Part shown: positions 48,290-57,131 of the stretch, one piece after another
How the letters are laid out: every line of letters begins with the position of its first letter
How positions within the stretch are numbered: position 1 is the first letter of the stretch
Source of the DNA: Caulobacter sp. 73W
Lineage (GTDB): Bacteria; Pseudomonadota; Alphaproteobacteria; Caulobacterales; Caulobacteraceae
NCBI RefSeq assembly: GCF_041021955.1
Contig: NZ_CP158375.1
Span: 1,860,001 to 1,924,000, forward strand
Length of the DNA stretch: 64,000 bases
Reading direction: 5' to 3'
Made by a program: the position numbers and the translations under genes
Notes under the pieces: model-generated
Told to the model about the DNA's origin: nothing
Seen by the model: only the letters and a program-made list of their open reading frames with translations
Databases searched by the model: none

Positions 48290-48700
48290 AGGGAAGTATC
48301 CTCCAGGGGAGATTGCAATCGCCGGAGCGGCATCAACCACGCCAGGCTAAGGGTGCTATAGAGGAAGCAATTTCCTCTGTACAGCGTTTTTCATACACAC
48401 CCGCTTCCACCCAGTGAGAGCCCGGTTTTCCGCGGGTCGTGAACGGCAGCATAAGCGAGTGCGCCGGCACTTTGTTCCGCTGCTTTTCCCATATTTTTCA
48501 CGGGCTTGGCCGGCGCTCAGCGAACGCTGTTAGCAACCCGTTAAGGTTGATGAAGACCTTCCGGTGTTGCAATAACCGCACAGAGTTTCGTGCCGCGTGG
48601 ATTTCAACCTAGGGATTCACGAGACCCGCGCCTCTTTACCCTGGCGCCCGGCCGGTTTAGGCGCGTGCAACGCACACTATAGAATCTGCTGGAGACGCCT
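48290..48700. other. 411-base divergent promoter region between rsaA and the FkbM gene
   Basis: No gene is supported. It holds the rsaA leader on the minus strand and the promoter of 48701 on the plus strand. At 48361-48377 GAGGAA and TTCCTC form a 6-bp inverted repeat with a 5-base spacer, about 75 bases before the rsaA start. This could be a leader hairpin affecting mRNA stability or an operator. AT-rich patches at 48480-48500 and 48540-48575 are promoter candidates. Confidence 0.5.
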
Positions 48701-49927
48701 TTGCGCCCCGCCCGACTCGATCTGTCCGTCCGCAACGCCATGGGAGATCCGCAACCTGCACCCACTGGGCCGCGCTCCGCGCCCCGTTCGGACGCGACCC
48801 CGGAAGCCGCTCCGACATCGCGCAATCCTGTGCGCCGCCTCCTGGGCAGGACCCTCGGCCCCGTCGCCCACTACGCCCGGCGCTATCTGAACGCCTCCGT
48901 CGAACACCATCTCAAGCACGTCGACCATCGGATCACCGAGCTGTCGGAGCAGATGGAACGCCTGGAGCGCTCGCTGCAGGCCTCGATGCTGACCGTCCAT
49001 CGCGGACTCGATTCGGCCCACGCCCAACGCCAGACCGCGCTGATCCAGCATCTCGACGCCCGCACCGAGGGCCTCGCCGGCCTGTTCGGCCCGCGCTTCG
49101 ATGAGATCGAGCTGAAGACCCGGCCCCTTATCGACTACGACGCCGACACCATCGCCGTGCGTCTGGGCGACGGCTATGTCATGGCTCCGCGCGACCAGCC
49201 GCTGTTCACCCTCATGCTGGCCGACGCCACCACCGGCGGGCTGGAGCCTGGCACCCGTCGGGCCCTCAAGAAGCTGATCGTCCCCGGCATGAACGTCGCC
49301 GATGTCGGCGCCAATGTCGGCCTGCTGACCCTGGTCTGCGCCCGCTCGACCGGCCACACCGGCCTGGTCTGGGCCTTCGAGCCGGAACTGGGCCCACGCA
49401 CCCTGGCCTCGAAGATGGCGGCCGCCAACGGCCTGTCCTGGGTTGATCTGCGCGACACCGCCGTGGGCGCCAAGGCCGGGACCCTGACCTTCAATGTCAG
49501 CCCCATCATCGGCCACTCCTCCCTCTACGCCCTGCCCGGCGACGAGCAGAAGGCCGCCAAAAAGGTGAAGGTGAAGGTCGTCACCCTGGACGAGGCCATC
49601 GGGCCGAAGACCAGGCTCGATGTCGTGAAGATTGACGTCGAGGGCGCGGAGCTGGATGTGCTGGAAGGCATGGCCGGCCTGCTGAAGGCCAATACGGACC
49701 TGGCGATCATCGCCGAGTACGGCCCCAGTCACCTGGAGCGAGTTGGGATCACACCGACCGCCTGGTTCAAGGCCTTCACCTCCAAGGGCTACAAGGCCTA
49801 CGCCATCGCTGAGCCCACCGGACTCGTCAGCCCCTGCGATCCGAAGAGCCTGGAGGACGTGGAGTTGGTGAACATCGCCTTCGTCAAACCGGGCGGCGCG
49901 GCCGCCAAGCGTCTGGGCGCGGCGTGA
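48701..49927 (+). CDS. FkbM-family methyltransferase with N-terminal coiled coil
   Basis: 408 residues from TTG 48701, chosen because GGAG lies six bases upstream; ATG 48740 is an alternative. Residues ~60-120 form a coiled coil (HLKHVDHRITELSEQMERLERSL). The FkbM domain (~190-400) has the SAM motif NVADVGANVGLLTLVCA, AFEPELGPRTLASKMA and VVKIDVEGAELDVLEGM. FkbM enzymes O-methylate sugars or lipids. The gene is coupled to a glycosyltransferase (GTG/TGA overlap at 49924) and is divergent from rsaA, so modification of the LPS or another surface glycan is likely. Confidence 0.85.
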   Translation: MRPARLDLSVRNAMGDPQPAPTGPRSAPRSDATPEAAPTSRNPVRRLLGRTLGPVAHYARRYLNASVEHHLKHVDHRITELSEQMERLERSLQASMLTVHRGLDSAHAQRQTALIQHLDARTEGLAGLFGPRFDEIELKTRPLIDYDADTIAVRLGDGYVMAPRDQPLFTLMLADATTGGLEPGTRRALKKLIVPGMNVADVGANVGLLTLVCARSTGHTGLVWAFEPELGPRTLASKMAAANGLSWVDLRDTAVGAKAGTLTFNVSPIIGHSSLYALPGDEQKAAKKVKVKVVTLDEAIGPKTRLDVVKIDVEGAELDVLEGMAGLLKANTDLAIIAEYGPSHLERVGITPTAWFKAFTSKGYKAYAIAEPTGLVSPCDPKSLEDVELVNIAFVKPGGAAAKRLGAA

Positions 49928-51222
49928 AGCTCGCCATCGTCACGCCCTTCGTGCAGCGCTCGGCCATCGGCCGGGTGAACGCCGCCGTCGCCGACCAGCT
50001 GGCGACCCGCGGCCACGAGGTGCAGATCATCCGCAGCGAAAGCGTCGATGATCCACAGGCGCCGCTGCACCCCACCGACCTGCCCTGCCGGCACTGGTCG
50101 AAGGTGGACCTGGCCGCCCTGGCGCGTCAGGTGGACCTGGCGATCGTCAATGTCGGCGACAACTACCTGTTCCACGGGGGGATCTTCCCGGTGCTGGAGC
50201 AGGTCCCGTCGCTCGGCGTCTTCCACGACCTCTACATCTACAATCTGTTCTCGGGCTGGCTCTTCGACAAGCAGCTGGACTGGAAGGTTCATGATGGCGA
50301 GATCGAGGCGGTCTACGGCCCGCAGGCCTTGGACGCCGCCCGCGCGGCGCGCTCCGGCGAGCTGGATATGGGCGGCATCGCCAAGGTCATCCCCATGACC
50401 GAATGGGTCGCCCGCCGCTGCGCCGGCGCCCTGTCCCACGCCGATTTCTATCGCGAACGGCTGGAGGCGGTCTGCGCCGGACCGGTGGGGATGATCCCGC
50501 TGTGCGGCCCGGCGCGTCCGGGCGGTCCCGCCCCTGCGCGCAAACGCAAGGAACTCGTGGTCGTCACCCTCGGGGTCATGAACGCCAACAAGTGCGCCGC
50601 CGAGGTCATCCAGGCCATCGCGGCCTCCGACAACCTGAAGGACATCGTCCGCTATCGCCTGGTCGGCGCGATTCTCGATTCGGAGCGCGAGCGCCTGACC
50701 GCCCTGGCCGACGAACTGGGCTTCACTGGCCTGTCCATCGAGGGCGCGGTCGATGACCACGCCTTCGAGGCCGCCATGGCCGACGCCGACATCATCACCT
50801 GCCTTCGCCGCCCGGTGCTGGAGGGCGCCTCCGGCTCGGTCATCGACGGCATGCTGTCTGGCCGCCCGACCATCGTTTGCGACGCCGGCTTCTATGGCGA
50901 ACAACCCGACGATCTGGTCTGCAAGATCGGCCCGCAGGTGGATGTCGAAGAACTTACCGCGGCGCTGGAGCGTCTGGCCGCCGATCCCGCCGGCCGGCGC
51001 AAGATGGGCGAGAAGGCCCGCGCCTACGCCCTCGACGCCCTAGGCCCTCAGCGCTATGCCGAAGGGCTTGAAGCCGCCGCTCGCGAAATCATCGACGCCC
51101 TGCCCCTGCTGGCAGTGGGCGAGCGCATGGGCTGGAGGCTCTCACAGCTAGGCCTTGATCGAGAACATCCGAGCGCCGAGCGTCTAGGGCTCTCCTTACA
51201 GGCCTTGCTGGCGCCGCATTAA
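49924..51222 (+). CDS. glycosyltransferase (GT-B, family 4-like)
   Basis: 432 residues from GTG 49924, overlapping the FkbM stop. N-terminal MKLAIVTPFVQRSAIGRVNAAVADQLATRG is a GT-B acceptor domain. The donor domain (~215-400) has VVVTLGVMNANKCAAEVIQAI, and RRPVLEGASGSVIDGMLSGRPTIVCDAG carries the conserved Glu. It works on the same glycan as the coupled methyltransferase, presumably a surface polysaccharide. The acceptor is unknown. Confidence 0.85.
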   Translation: MKLAIVTPFVQRSAIGRVNAAVADQLATRGHEVQIIRSESVDDPQAPLHPTDLPCRHWSKVDLAALARQVDLAIVNVGDNYLFHGGIFPVLEQVPSLGVFHDLYIYNLFSGWLFDKQLDWKVHDGEIEAVYGPQALDAARAARSGELDMGGIAKVIPMTEWVARRCAGALSHADFYRERLEAVCAGPVGMIPLCGPARPGGPAPARKRKELVVVTLGVMNANKCAAEVIQAIAASDNLKDIVRYRLVGAILDSERERLTALADELGFTGLSIEGAVDDHAFEAAMADADIITCLRRPVLEGASGSVIDGMLSGRPTIVCDAGFYGEQPDDLVCKIGPQVDVEELTAALERLAADPAGRRKMGEKARAYALDALGPQRYAEGLEAAAREIIDALPLLAVGERMGWRLSQLGLDREHPSAERLGLSLQALLAPH

Positions 51223-51262
51223 AAACAAGCTGCGGCTGCGGAGACGGAACGCCTCCGCAGCC
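51221..51262 (-). terminator. terminator between convergent genes
   Basis: GGCTGCGGAG (51234-51243) pairs with CTCCGCAGCC (51253-51262), a 10-bp stem with a 9-base loop. On the minus strand it is followed by GCAGCTTGTTTTT, so it mainly serves the gene ending at 51272. On the plus strand there is no T-run. Confidence 0.75.
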
Positions 51263-51271
51263 TCTCCGCGA

Positions 51272-54200
51272 TCATGCCGCAAAGTCGCGCGCAGCCGGGA
51301 CTGATTGTCCGATAAGATCGACGCCGTATTCAGCGTCGCCTTTGAAAGCGTCGATCAACCAGCTGTGCGTGGCATCTGAATAGACGCCGACGCCGGCCTC
51401 AAATCCCGCGTACATCAGGTAGCCAACCATGGCAGCCTTGCCGCCCAAGACCGAGCCGCCCAAGGCATCGAAATAGGCCTTCTGGCTGACCACCCAGGCG
51501 ATGGCGGCGTCTACGTCGAGCCCGCCCGCCTTGGCTTCATCGAATCCGATGATGGCGTCATAGGCCTTGCGCACCGCGGCGGTGAAATCGAGCGCGCCGT
51601 AAGCGGTCTCGAACCCTGCCCTGCCTTCCCCCTGAACGCCCAAGTTCACCGCGAAATTGATGTAGCGGTTGGCCGTGTTGAAGCCGGCGTAGTAGGGATC
51701 GGTCAGGTCGTTGGCGTTGTCGGCGCTGTCGACCAGCCAGGCCATGCCCGGCTCGCCCGGCGTGCGGCCGGTGAAGAACTGATAGGCCTGAAGGGCCACA
51801 GCCGACGTTGGGGCGGCCAAGTCGGCGATCTGTTCAGCCAGATAGCTCTCCTTGATCAGGCCGGCAGAGAACCGCGCAATGAGCTGTTCGAGCGCCGCTG
51901 CGGCCTTGAAGTTGGGGTTATCAACCACGCGGCCGTCCGCCAGGGTGATCGTCGCCAGCGCGGCTTTAGACGCGCCCGGGTTGAAGCCGTTGGAGCCGTT
52001 GAAAGCCTCGCGGATCTGTTCAGGGGTCAGCGAAGCCGGCGGCGGCGGAGGCGGCGGCCCAGTATCCTCGGGGACCGGCATAAGTGCGGTCAGCTCCACG
52101 TCATTGCCGTCGCCCCCTTCATAGCTGATCGTGAAACGGGCCCGGCCCACGGTGATCGTCGCGCCCTCGTCCAATCCGTCGAAGGTTCCGATCACCGCGT
52201 CGGTGTCGTCATTGTCGACAATGACGAAGGTCCCGCTGCTGGGCAAAAAGCCGCTCAGCATCCGCAGGTCCAACTGCGCGTCCGTGATGTCGACCTCGCC
52301 GGTCACCATGATCTTGTCGAAGGTCGTAGCGTCCTGAAGCTCCACCTCAAACCGGGCGCCGGAAGCCAGCGTCAGATCGGCGGTGTTCAGGGTCCCCGAC
52401 GAATTGCCGGCGGCCAGTATGCCGCCCGACTGAACGGTCACTGCGCCGGTCGTTCCCGAGCCGCCCAAGGCGGCGCCGCTCGCAACGGTCACCTCCGACG
52501 TAATGGAGCCGTTGACGATCAGGCTGCCGGCCTGGACCGACGTGTCGCCGGTATAGGTATTGGTTGCGCCAAGAATAAGTTTTCCGGCGCCGTCCTTGGT
52601 CAGGGTATGCGCACCGGTGGCGATGACGCCGGTGACGCGCGTCTCGCCGGCGCCGCCGACACTAAGGTCAAAGCCGCCGCTGACGGCGCCGCTTAGGGTG
52701 AAGGTCCCGGCGTCGGCGTTGATGCGGCTGTCCGCGCCCAGCGTGAGCGCACCGCTCCAGCTATTGACGCCAGAGACGCTACGCACCCCGCCGCCATTGG
52801 CGACGCCCGTGCTGCTTAGCGTGAGGGCGTAACCTGCGACGGCGATGGATCCACCCAGCTCAAGCGCCCCGCCTGTATTGACCCGCGGCCCGAAGGCGCT
52901 GTTGCCCAAGGCCTGAGCGTGGGTGATGCGCAGCGCCCCTTCGTTCACGAAGGCGCCTTCGAAGGTGTTTGCGCCGGACAGGGTCAGTCGCCCGGAGCCC
53001 TGCTTGTTGATGCTGATTTCAGATATGGCGCCGCTGAAGACGGCGTCGCCCGCGCCCTTCATGGTTAGTTCGGCGGCGACGCCAGAGATCGCCCCCGAAA
53101 GCGTCAGCGTCCCGGCCGTGCTTGTGACCGTTGAAGCAACGGCGGCGGCATGGAAGACGATCGCGCCCGCCCAGCTATTGGCGCCGGACACGTTTTCAAG
53201 GATGGCGTCGCGCCCGATCTGCAAGGCTTCGGCGCCGATCGAGACACCCCCTTGAAGCGTCAGACGCGCGTCGGGCTCGACATAAACGCCGCCCGCGGTG
53301 CTCCCCAAGGCCGCGCTGTGGCGAATGTCCAGCGTGCCATCCTGGACGCGGATTTCGCCGGTAAAGTCCGCATTGCCGCCCGCGAGGCTTAAGGTTCCGG
53401 CGCCGCCTTTGGCCAAGTCCCGGGCGCCGGCGATGGCGTTGGTCTCAGTAATGCTGGCGCTGGTGGCGATCTCGAGCGCCAACGCCCCGCCGGTGGAGCC
53501 CTGCAGGTAGGCAAGCGAGCCCAGCGCCTGACCGCTTGCGCCGCGCACGCCCGCGGACGCGGCCGCTCCGGCCGCGCCGCCGGTCACAGCATAATCTCCG
53601 GCAAAATCCGGATTCCTGATCGTCAGCGAGCCGCCATCGCGCACGAAGATGGCCCCGCCAAGCGCAGCGCCGCCGCCACCGCTGGCGCGCCCGCCGCTGC
53701 CGCCTGCGCCGCCAAGACCAGCCTCGCTCGTCCCGCCTGTGGCGCTGCCGCCGCCGCCGCCGGCCCCAAAACCGCCGTCGCCGCCGATTGTCGTATTACC
53801 GAAAGCATGGGCGCCGCCGCCTCCGCCGCCAAAGCCGCCAGCTCCGCCCGAGGTTCCTGCAACCTCGACCGCGCCGCCGCCGCCGCCGAAGTCCCCGCCG
53901 GACCCACCGTTGCCGACGCCGATGGTGGCGACGGTCCCTCTGCCGGCGCCGCCGCCGCCACCGCCCATGCCGCCATCACCCCCATTGCCGTAAGCGCTGC
54001 TGCCGCTGCCGCCCCCGCCGCCGCCGCCGCCGCCGCCCGAGGCGCCATCCGCTCCATTTTGGCCGCCGCCACCCCCGGCGCCGCCGCCGCCTGTCCCGGC
54101 GCCGCCGGTTGGGCCGCTATTGGGTGCGCCAAGGTCGGACAGGCTCACACCGCCTCCGCCGCCACCGCCGCCCCCAGCGCCGGTCTGGCCGCCTGCACCG

Positions 54201-54793
54201 AATGCGCCGCCGCCGCCGCCGCCGCCATTCGAGATGGTTGAGCCGCCGCCGCCGCCCGCACCGGCGTAACCTCCGCCGCCGCCGCCGGAGCCGCCGCCTC
54301 CGGCCGTGGAGCCCCCGAACCCGCCCAGACCGCCGCCGCCGCCGCCGCCGTAGGAAAAGGCGCTTCCCGTCAGCTGGCCGCCATCGCCGCCCTCGCCCCC
54401 GCGGGCGAAGGCGTCGCCGAACGAGACGTTCTCCACCGTAACGTCGGCGCCCTCATTGACGAAGATCGCCGCGCCGGCCCCCAGGCCGCCGCCGCCGCCG
54501 CCGCCCCAGCCCCAGCCCGCGTCACCGCCGTCGCCGCCGATGGCGGCGACGTTCTTAATGGTCAGGTTGCTGATCTCGACCTCGCCGGCCTGGATGAAGA
54601 AGGCGCGATAGAGGCCGGCGCCATCGATCGAGAAGTCGGCGCCGTCGATCAACATATTGTCGGTGATCATCGGCAGCAGTTGGGTGAGGACGATGTCGGC
54701 CGTGAAGACGATGATCTTTGACGCACCGCCGAGATTGGCGAGTATCGCGGCGCGCAGCTGCGCTTCGTTGCTGACGTTGATCGCGTTGGCCAT
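51272..54793 (-). CDS. poly-glycine / autotransporter-repeat surface protein with C-terminal S-layer anchor module
   Basis: 1173 residues from ATG 54793 (ribosome site GGGGGT). The start has a beta-helix-like segment (NVSNEAQLRAAILANLGGASKIIVFTADIVL). Residues ~90-400 are extremely Gly-rich with runs of up to ten Gly. Residues ~440-850 contain autotransporter-associated repeats (GTLTLSGAISG, GRLTLSGANTFEGAFVNEGALR, GKLILGATNTYTGDTSVQAG). There is no beta-barrel. Instead, after a Pro-rich linker (~960) the last ~230 residues are the RsaA-type anchor (YQFFTGRTPGEPG, ANRYINFAVNLGVQGEG, GGKAAMVGY) ending RDFAA. A type V-like passenger thus appears to be exported by type I secretion (inference). 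Confidence 0.82.
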   Translation of the reverse strand: MANAINVSNEAQLRAAILANLGGASKIIVFTADIVLTQLLPMITDNMLIDGADFSIDGAGLYRAFFIQAGEVEISNLTIKNVAAIGGDGGDAGWGWGGGGGGGLGAGAAIFVNEGADVTVENVSFGDAFARGGEGGDGGQLTGSAFSYGGGGGGGLGGFGGSTAGGGGSGGGGGGYAGAGGGGGSTISNGGGGGGGAFGAGGQTGAGGGGGGGGGVSLSDLGAPNSGPTGGAGTGGGGAGGGGGQNGADGASGGGGGGGGGGSGSSAYGNGGDGGMGGGGGGAGRGTVATIGVGNGGSGGDFGGGGGAVEVAGTSGGAGGFGGGGGGAHAFGNTTIGGDGGFGAGGGGGSATGGTSEAGLGGAGGSGGRASGGGGAALGGAIFVRDGGSLTIRNPDFAGDYAVTGGAAGAAASAGVRGASGQALGSLAYLQGSTGGALALEIATSASITETNAIAGARDLAKGGAGTLSLAGGNADFTGEIRVQDGTLDIRHSAALGSTAGGVYVEPDARLTLQGGVSIGAEALQIGRDAILENVSGANSWAGAIVFHAAAVASTVTSTAGTLTLSGAISGVAAELTMKGAGDAVFSGAISEISINKQGSGRLTLSGANTFEGAFVNEGALRITHAQALGNSAFGPRVNTGGALELGGSIAVAGYALTLSSTGVANGGGVRSVSGVNSWSGALTLGADSRINADAGTFTLSGAVSGGFDLSVGGAGETRVTGVIATGAHTLTKDGAGKLILGATNTYTGDTSVQAGSLIVNGSITSEVTVASGAALGGSGTTGAVTVQSGGILAAGNSSGTLNTADLTLASGARFEVELQDATTFDKIMVTGEVDITDAQLDLRMLSGFLPSSGTFVIVDNDDTDAVIGTFDGLDEGATITVGRARFTISYEGGDGNDVELTALMPVPEDTGPPPPPPPASLTPEQIREAFNGSNGFNPGASKAALATITLADGRVVDNPNFKAAAALEQLIARFSAGLIKESYLAEQIADLAAPTSAVALQAYQFFTGRTPGEPGMAWLVDSADNANDLTDPYYAGFNTANRYINFAVNLGVQGEGRAGFETAYGALDFTAAVRKAYDAIIGFDEAKAGGLDVDAAIAWVVSQKAYFDALGGSVLGGKAAMVGYLMYAGFEAGVGVYSDATHSWLIDAFKGDAEYGVDLIGQSVPAARDFAA
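53650..54520. repeat. low-complexity (GCC/CGC)n tract encoding poly-glycine
   Basis: About 870 bases of nearly pure GCC/CCG-type triplets on the + strand, coding for Gly on the minus strand with occasional Ala, Ser, Asn and Asp. Such DNA is prone to slippage, and long spurious frames appear on both strands because of the bias. Its length may differ between strains or assemblies. Confidence 0.8.
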
Positions 54794-55112
54794 GTGCACC
54801 CCCACTAGACGGGCGGCGCCACATGGCGCGCCCAAGCCTCACCACAAAAGGCGTCCGCGACCATGCCTATAGCGACGGACGGACCCCGCCGCGCATCTGG
54901 CGCGACCGTCGAGAACTAGCTCGCTTCGACAAAGGTGGGTGTCATCAGATGTAGCGACAGGGCGGCGCTGTCGGGAGGATCTCCTGGAAGTCCGCTCTCG
55001 GCCGCTCGCATAGACTTGACGCAGAGATTTCACGTCACAGCCCCCCCCAAATGGGGGATGTGGCGGCCATGATCCCCCCGTAGCTTCCGGCCAACGGGCG
55101 ATGGGAGAAGTG
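54794..55112. other. 319-base divergent promoter region
   Basis: It lies between the poly-Gly gene (minus) and the protease gene (plus). No gene is seen. CCCCCCCCAAATGGGGG near 55041-55057 can form a short GC hairpin upstream of the protease gene. The ribosome site of the protease (GGGAGA) lies at the right edge. Confidence 0.45.
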
Positions 55113-56711
55113 ATGCCGGTCTTGAGTGGAGAGCGTTGGCAGTCGAGCGGCGCGACGACCACGGTGACGTGGAGCTTTGCGACATCGAACTACGCCAGCC
55201 TGAAGACGCAATATAGCGGCTATCGGGACTTTTCGACCTCCATCAACAGCGACTTTCGTGACGAGATCATCGCCGCGTTCAACGCCTGGGAGGCGGTCGC
55301 CAACATCGACTTCGTGCAGGTGGCCGACGCCGCCTCGGTCAACATCCGCATCGGCGACTATGCGATCGACGGCCGCGCTGGGCCGGGCGGCCAATCCACC
55401 TTGGGCCAGGCCCACAACTGGTGGAGCGGGACCTACTACAAGGCCGCCCAGATCGTCTTCGACGTGGACGCCTACGACAGCTCGGCGGACTTCTACTGGA
55501 CCGCGCTTCACGAGATCGGCCACTCCATCGGGCTTGATCACGCCACCTTTTCGACGTCGGTCATGTACTATCTGAAGACGGCCAGCTCCGCCGCCACCCT
55601 GACCGCCGACGACATCGCCGGCGTTCGAGCCATCTACGGCGCGCCCGGATCGGGTGGCACAGGCGGCCCGACCGGCGACGACTACGCTGCGAACGCGTCG
55701 ACCTTGGGCCGCGTCGCTGTCGGCGGCGCGGTCGGGGGCGTGATCGAGACCGGCGGCGACGTGGATTGGTTCAAGGTCGAGCTGACCGCGGGTCGCGCCT
55801 ACCGCCTCGACCTGAAGGGCAAGTCCTCAAGCCAAGGCACCCTTGAAGATCCTTATCTCGAATGCTTCAACGCCGCCGGGGTGAAGGTCGACTTCATCGA
55901 TGACGGCGGCGTAGGTCTCGATTCCTCTGACATTTTCAGGCCGGTCACGACGGGGGTCTATTATCTGGCGGCGTCCAGCTTTGAAGACGACGAGACCGGC
56001 ACGTACCGCCTGTCGGTGACCGACACTTCAGCGCCCGGCGGCTCAGCTGCCGTCACGACGGCCGCGCAGAACATTCTTCGCCTGTCCAGCAACGTCCAAG
56101 TGTCTGACCTATCGAGCCGTGTCGCTGCAGGCTCCCTGAGCCTTTCAGCGGCGATAGGCGAGCTTGTGAAGGCAGCGGACGCCACGACGTCGGTGGCGAG
56201 ACTCAGCTACCAGTTCTTCACGGGGAAAATCCCCGGCGGTCCGGGCCTGGACTATCTTGTCTCGCCCACCGGTCCGAACCCCAACAATCTCAACAGCCCC
56301 TACTTTCAGTCCTTCAACCTTGAGAACCGCTACATCAACTTTGCGGTGAACCTAGGCCGCGACGGCGAAGGCAAAGCGGCTTTTCAGGCCGAGTACGGCG
56401 GCCTGTCGTTGTTCGCCGCCACCAAGAAGGCCTACGGCAAGATCTTCGGCAACACGCCGGAGGACACCAGGGTCACTGCGCTCTTGTCCGGCGGACGCGA
56501 CGGCTATTTCGCAAGTTATGGGGCAGATGGCCCGAACGGCCAGGGCACCAAGGCCGCCATGGTCGGATGGCTCTTGGCTGAGGCGGAAAAGGCCGACCTT
56601 GGGATCTATGCCCGCTCAAACGCCGCCTTCCTCACCGACCTCGCTGACGGGGCGGCCTACGGCGTCGATCTGGTTGGCGTCTACGGCCAGGCAAGCTTCA
56701 ACTACGGGTAG
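55113..56711 (+). CDS. matrixin-type zinc metalloprotease with C-terminal S-layer anchor module (SapA-like)
   Basis: 532 residues from ATG 55113 (GGGAGA just upstream); ATG 55101 is an alternative. No Sec signal. The M10 zinc site HEIGHSIGLDH is at ~132, followed by a Met-turn (SVMYYL). The prior segment has WEAVANIDFVQV. Residues ~190-305 form a pre-peptidase C-terminal-like beta domain (GDVDWFKVELTAGRAYRLDL). Residues ~317-532 are the anchor (YQFFTGKIPGGPG, LENRYINFAVNLGRDGEG, GTKAAMVGW). Layout matches C. crescentus SapA, the S-layer-associated protease exported by the Rsa system. Likely role: trimming misfolded S-layer or cell-surface proteins. Confidence 0.85.
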   Translation: MPVLSGERWQSSGATTTVTWSFATSNYASLKTQYSGYRDFSTSINSDFRDEIIAAFNAWEAVANIDFVQVADAASVNIRIGDYAIDGRAGPGGQSTLGQAHNWWSGTYYKAAQIVFDVDAYDSSADFYWTALHEIGHSIGLDHATFSTSVMYYLKTASSAATLTADDIAGVRAIYGAPGSGGTGGPTGDDYAANASTLGRVAVGGAVGGVIETGGDVDWFKVELTAGRAYRLDLKGKSSSQGTLEDPYLECFNAAGVKVDFIDDGGVGLDSSDIFRPVTTGVYYLAASSFEDDETGTYRLSVTDTSAPGGSAAVTTAAQNILRLSSNVQVSDLSSRVAAGSLSLSAAIGELVKAADATTSVARLSYQFFTGKIPGGPGLDYLVSPTGPNPNNLNSPYFQSFNLENRYINFAVNLGRDGEGKAAFQAEYGGLSLFAATKKAYGKIFGNTPEDTRVTALLSGGRDGYFASYGADGPNGQGTKAAMVGWLLAEAEKADLGIYARSNAAFLTDLADGAAYGVDLVGVYGQASFNYG

Positions 56712-57131
56712 GGCGAAGCGCAGACTTGACCGGCAGGCTAGATGGGCAGGGCTTGGCGGACCGCAGCGGCGCCTTGGCGATCAGCAAAAGCGCTGAGACG
56801 TTGGCGGCGCGGCAGGTTCACGTGCGTTTTCGGCGTGCCCGCCATGTCGGCGGTTTACGGGTAACCGCGTGACGCCCGTGTCCGACACCGGCAGTCACGA
56901 AGAAGCTGAATATTTTCAACACGCGATCCTCGATAGGGCTCGTGTGCTGCGAAAACCACCTCAGCCGCCCAGGCGGCTTTGTCACTACAAATGATGACAG
57001 CCGAGGAAAATATTCGAAGTAGCGGCCAACAAAACTCTATGCCCCATTAACGCTTCCCCGTTTAGGTCGCCGGTGAATTGCTGGCGCTGCCAAGCAAAAG
57101 ATACGACGCCGTATAGTTTTAGGGGAACATC
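56712..57131. other. 420-base intergenic region upstream of the Ig-like protein
   Basis: No open frame with coding character was found. The right half (56930-57130) is AT-richer and contains AAAATATTCGAAG, and probably holds the promoter. The ribosome site GGGGA sits at 57122-57126, just before the start at 57132. Confidence 0.45.

Noticed and set aside
48331..48350. Sigma-54-like promoter (TGGC and ATGC with correct spacing) upstream of rsaA
   Set aside because: The match to the consensus is weak, and rsaA in C. crescentus is not known to depend on sigma-54.
46361..48361. 666-residue open frame on the plus strand opposite rsaA
   Set aside because: Composition is an antisense image of rsaA (Val/Gly/Arg-rich), with no recognisable motif; rsaA itself is clearly coding.
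53788..54441. Arg-rich open frame of 217 residues in the GCC tract
   Set aside because: Triplet repeats leave every frame open; the minus-strand gene explains the region.
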